Below, one piece after another: positions 60,934 to 64,000 of a stretch of 64,000 nucleotides of DNA. The notes under the pieces are model-generated. The model did not search any database. It saw only the letters and a list, made by a program, of their open reading frames with translations, and was not told the origin of the DNA. Both the position numbers and the translations under genes were made by a program. The DNA comes from Xylogone sp. PMI_703 (Eukaryota > Ascomycota > Leotiomycetes): positions 6,076,001 to 6,140,000 of the forward strand of contig JAJTUQ010000002.1 of the NCBI GenBank assembly GCA_021399445.1. Direction: 5' to 3'. Position 1 is the stretch's first letter. Every line of letters begins with the position of its first letter.

Positions 60934-61713
60934 ATGGCAGACTCGGAGTTAACGCCAAAGTTCGCCCCATTCATCGGAATGGTGAGTTCACCAGCTCCTT
61001 TGTGGTCCAAATGCGAATGATTAATCTAATGGATCAAACAGGCTGGCATCGCTTGTGCAATGGTATTTGGGTGTACGTGGTCTAATGATTAAAAACTATG
61101 ACACGGTCTAACCAAGAGTCTAGGTGTTGGCGCAGCATTTGGAACAGCAAAGTCCGGTATTGGAATTGCAGGTGTTGGAACGTTCCGGCCAGATTTGATC
61201 ATGAAGGTAGGTTGAACCTACATCAATTCGGCGACCAACTTCATATCTCTAATATAAGTCTGAAATAGTCGCTTATTCCAGTCGTTATGTCCGGTATTAT
61301 TGCGGTTTACTCGCTTGTTATCGCAGTTTTAATAGCGGGAGATATGGGTCCCCCTCCCGGGCAGCACTACAGCTTATTTAGGTAGATATCTCCCAAGATT
61401 GTGCCCAGATATGATGACAAACTAAATATTTGTGTCTCATAATAGCGGATTCATGCACCTGGCATGTGGTCTCTCAGTTGGATTGACGGGTCTGGCAGCT
61501 GGATACGCTATCGGCATTGTCGGTGATATGGGTGTTCGGTCATACATGCAGCAGTCGAGAATATTCGTTGGAATGGTGCTCATCTTGATTTTCGGGGAAG
61601 TCCTGGGGCTTTATGGGTAGGTTAAGTTCCGCTAAATGCTCTATTGACAAGCTGACCAACATATTCGTAGTCTCATCGTAGCATTGATCCTCAACACCAA
61701 GAGCAGAGGCTGA
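60934..61713 (+). CDS. vma11: V-ATPase proteolipid subunit c' (Vma11)
   Basis: Membrane-ring subunit of the vacuolar proton pump. Six exons: 60934-60981, 61042-61072 (31 nt), 61124-61206, 61269-61381, 61446-61616 and 61671-61713 (43 nt); 162 residues, usual length. Four TM helices. The proton-carrying Glu143 lies in FGEVLGLYG in the fourth helix. It is called c' rather than c (Vma3) because of [20 protein letters not shown] and GFMHLACG, which match yeast Vma11 better than Vma3 (GVGICATCVLRPDL, GFIQLGAG). Heavy intron splitting is normal for this gene in filamentous fungi. Confidence 0.94.
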
Positions 61714-64000
61714 ATCCAAAGTTTGCATATGTATGCCTGTGTGGTTATGATCGGCCGCAAATAGTTTTTTATTAGAGATGAGAGGGCATTACTTGGAGTT
61801 ACGGTATCATAAAGGGAGCCAATTGGGGCTTAATTATAGGTTATGTAACCGAACTATATTCTGTACATTCAGTCGCATATTAGCAAACAGGACAGACATT
61901 CCAGATTGCTCAGATCAGAGCTCTTAGCAGACAGATTCTCATCGTTTAATACTCTCCAAACAAACTCTAAGTGGAGGAAATCTCCTCTTTTATACCACCT
62001 GGTCAGCTTACTTTCCGTCATCTTTGGGGTTCCAGGTATGTGCTGGAGTGGTGAACGGAGTCATTATGCTAATGGCTTCGCCGACGCTTCCTTCCTAATT
62101 GATCTGTTGTTAGGGCATTAGTACATTAGCTGCTAAACCTCATACAAGTATCTTAGGCCGAGCAGATTTAATTTGGGAAAGTGGCATCGACGCAGCTGCT
62201 TCTCTGAGCTGTGGTGCGGTGGTGAAGGATTCACCTCACTTAGTCGGTCAAATAGTGACAGGTGATAAACAGGCAGGATGATATCTATTACAGAATTTTC
62301 TCTCGGACATCTCGTGTTGTAACTTGCATATTGCCTTATGCTGTATTGGGAGAAAAGCCGGTTAGAAGTAAGAGTGATCCTTCCGAAGGCCGGGAGGAGT
62401 AGGAGTTTGATGTCAATCTACCTTCATGGTTTAAGAGCATGACACTCTTCAGGGCTAGGATGGCGTCAACGGCAAAGACCTCCAAAAGGGCAGGAGAACA
62501 AATCTTGATAGGGGGGAGTGGTTTCTCACGATCCTACATATTCTCTGTCAGACAACGGAGGTCGCCGCCTATCTGAAGAGGAACCAGGAACTGGAGCCTT
62601 ATTTCACACCATGTACCTGCTTATTCTGCACTAAGCACAGTAATTCTCCGTTCGTGTGTCATCGATAGGGTTATGGAGCTTCTCCGGGGGAGCAAGAGGC
62701 TGGGATGGAAGAGATGAAGTGGCGTACACAAGCTAATGCCAGCTCTCGCAGGAAAACCGGGGTAGGACTTGTAGTAAGTATCGATGGTAACTTCGGCCGA
62801 GTATGAGATAGGTTAGTCCTATCGGCTTTATTTGGCGCCTGATCGTCATGACTTGCAACTCAAAGGTCTTCCTCGCTCTCAATTGGATTAGGCATTGGAG
62901 GTTCTTCATTTCGTCTTACGGTTGTTCTATATACAGTAGCGCTGGGGTGGAACTATCTCCGATATCTGTCAGCAGTAACGTTGGGGCTTGAGGGTTGCCT
63001 TTTGACTCCCGTGCACCAACTGTCAAAATGCCTATAGATTGTACAAACAGTTGTTACCGTGTTGCGCAAATGCTCTCAGTTGAACAGGCCTTTAGGCATT
63101 GGTAGTAAGCATAACAGTCCTAGTCATGGCGGTCCGGGTTGGTTGGTAGCAGGAGACGCAAAGCGGCCCTTGACCTTTCTAGTAAACTCGACCGACTGCC
63201 GACAGGATAAGCAGAGAGACCTCAGAGTCTCAATAATGGCCACTCGCATTGTAACCCCTCCTAGAAGCTTCTCCAAGCCACTGTCTCTTGGCAGCGATGC
63301 TAATGCCTGCAGTTTAGTTAGTTCAAGCTTTTCCCTTCCGTGAGAGGAGACTGCTATGGCACTTGGCGGTATTCTGTGGTCCCTTGGCACAGTGGACTCA
63401 TGAGATGTGCTACCAATAACGCCAGCGCAGCAGTTCAAGCAAACAATGCAGCCAGCTGCTCCCACTTTACACTGTATTACTCGCTCCAGTGCCATTGCTC
63501 CTGTCGTATCGGTACTCTAGAGCAGCCGTTAAGATAGGTTTGAGCTAAATCCACTTTAAGATACGGTAGAAACCCCACTGCAAGGCCGGGCCGAGCGGGG
63601 TCTGACACGGTCGATGGAGCCTGAAGGAGAATTTACTGTACTGAGAGTCCGCATCTACAGGCACAGGGACTACACTGTATCTCCGCATGCTCCGGTACCC
63701 TCTCTCACCTCTATACCTTACGGAGTACGAAGTACAACGGTGCTGTTCGGTGCTGTACAATTCCTCCGACCCCAGAGCAAAATCAGGAGCCAAGGATCGG
63801 ACGAGGCAGATCTTGTTCTGGAAGCCCCTCGTGCAGCTGAACAGGTCGCTTTTGTGGTCGCTGATCAGGAACCGCAGCCACACACCTTCCTATATCGGCT
63901 GCTTGCTCCGGCGTGCGCAACAACTGTAATCCTCCTCCTCATCAACCTTATACGCGGGCACTTCTACAACGCTAGGGGCGGTCCATCAGCTGCTGGCGGC
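61714..64000. other. Terminal 2.3-kb region, no supported gene
   Basis: After the vma11 stop I find only short frames on both strands, including 63124-63495 (-), 63545-63883 (-) and 63687-63929 (+), with no domain motifs or credible splice chain. It should start with the vma11 3' UTR. A gene reaching in from beyond base 64000 cannot be excluded. Confidence 0.5.

Noticed and set aside
63124..63883. Minus-strand frames near the window end
   Set aside because: No motif and no splice chain; adjacent frames on the opposite strand are equally open.
1..64000. Search for CRISPR arrays, rRNA, inverted-repeat transposons and LTR pairs
   Set aside because: Only trivial microsatellites were seen; no regularly spaced repeats, transposase/reverse-transcriptase motifs or long terminal repeats were noticed by eye.

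Overview
The window reads as nuclear chromosomal DNA of a filamentous ascomycete (Pezizomycotina). Genes are broken by many short introns of about 45-190 nt with GTRNGT donors, CTAAC-like branch points and YAG acceptors. The gene set is typical of that group: an OCH1-like mannosyltransferase, Pfa5, a Gyp2/Mdr1-like TBC protein, a Pka2-type kinase, Nse4, Vps34, Prp38, a Rom2-type RhoGEF and V-ATPase c'. The general feel is Leotiomycetes-like, but I cannot prove the class from sequence alone. I resolved 20 protein-coding loci (one cut by the window start, one apparently broken) and one tRNA-like locus. Spacing is about one gene per 3 kb. Nothing suggests a plasmid, virus, CRISPR array or intact transposon.

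Layout. 1-2148 (-): 5' part of a medium-chain acyl-CoA synthetase. 3268-4499 (-): GT32/OCH1-like Golgi mannosyltransferase. 6724-6858 (-): interrupted tRNA-Gly(UCC)-like gene. 7921-9649 (-): Arg/Ser/Pro-rich protein with a conserved C-terminal domain. 11333-13565 (+): secreted GH95 alpha-L-fucosidase with an internal frameshifting deletion. 15220-15982 (+): MARVEL-like four-TM protein. 19075-20652 (+) and 22010-22833 (-): two conserved fungal proteins of unknown function. 24926-26967 (-): two small proteins sharing a four-cysteine zinc-binding motif. 28163-29750 (+): palmitoyltransferase Pfa5. 30372-33822 (-): GRAM/TBC/EF-hand RabGAP. 35788-37781 (+): APC amino-acid/GABA permease. 39286-40214 (+): DUF4336 protein. 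41074-42727 (-): PKA catalytic subunit. 44490-47095 (-): coiled-coil protein with a dynein-light-chain (LC8) type QT-motif array and a C-terminal membrane anchor. 48079-49502 (-): Nse4. 49930-52872 (+): Vps34. 53159-53929 (-): Prp38. 54276-54986 (+): small membrane protein. 56214-60081 (-): Rho1 GEF. 60934-61713 (+): V-ATPase proteolipid c'.

There is no operon-like logic. Several genes bear on membrane traffic and the cell surface (OCH1-like, Pfa5, RabGAP, Vps34, Vma11, RhoGEF), but this is ordinary for a fungal chromosome. Divergent pairs with short shared promoters are Nse4/Vps34 (427 bp) and Prp38/small membrane protein (346 bp).

The points most worth a second look are: the QT-motif array joined to coiled coils and a C-terminal anchor; the tRNA-Gly-like gene carrying an anticodon-loop insertion and a repeat-flanked variable-arm insertion; the GH95 gene missing its catalytic-Asn segment; micro-exons of 36 nt (acyl-CoA synthetase) and 16 nt (permease, twice); two stopless 3n introns in the PKA activation and following region; an out-of-frame AUG overlapping the Vps34 start; and the pair of small zinc-motif proteins. 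Exon boundaries were worked out by eye from splice signals, reading frame and remembered family sequence, without transcript data.
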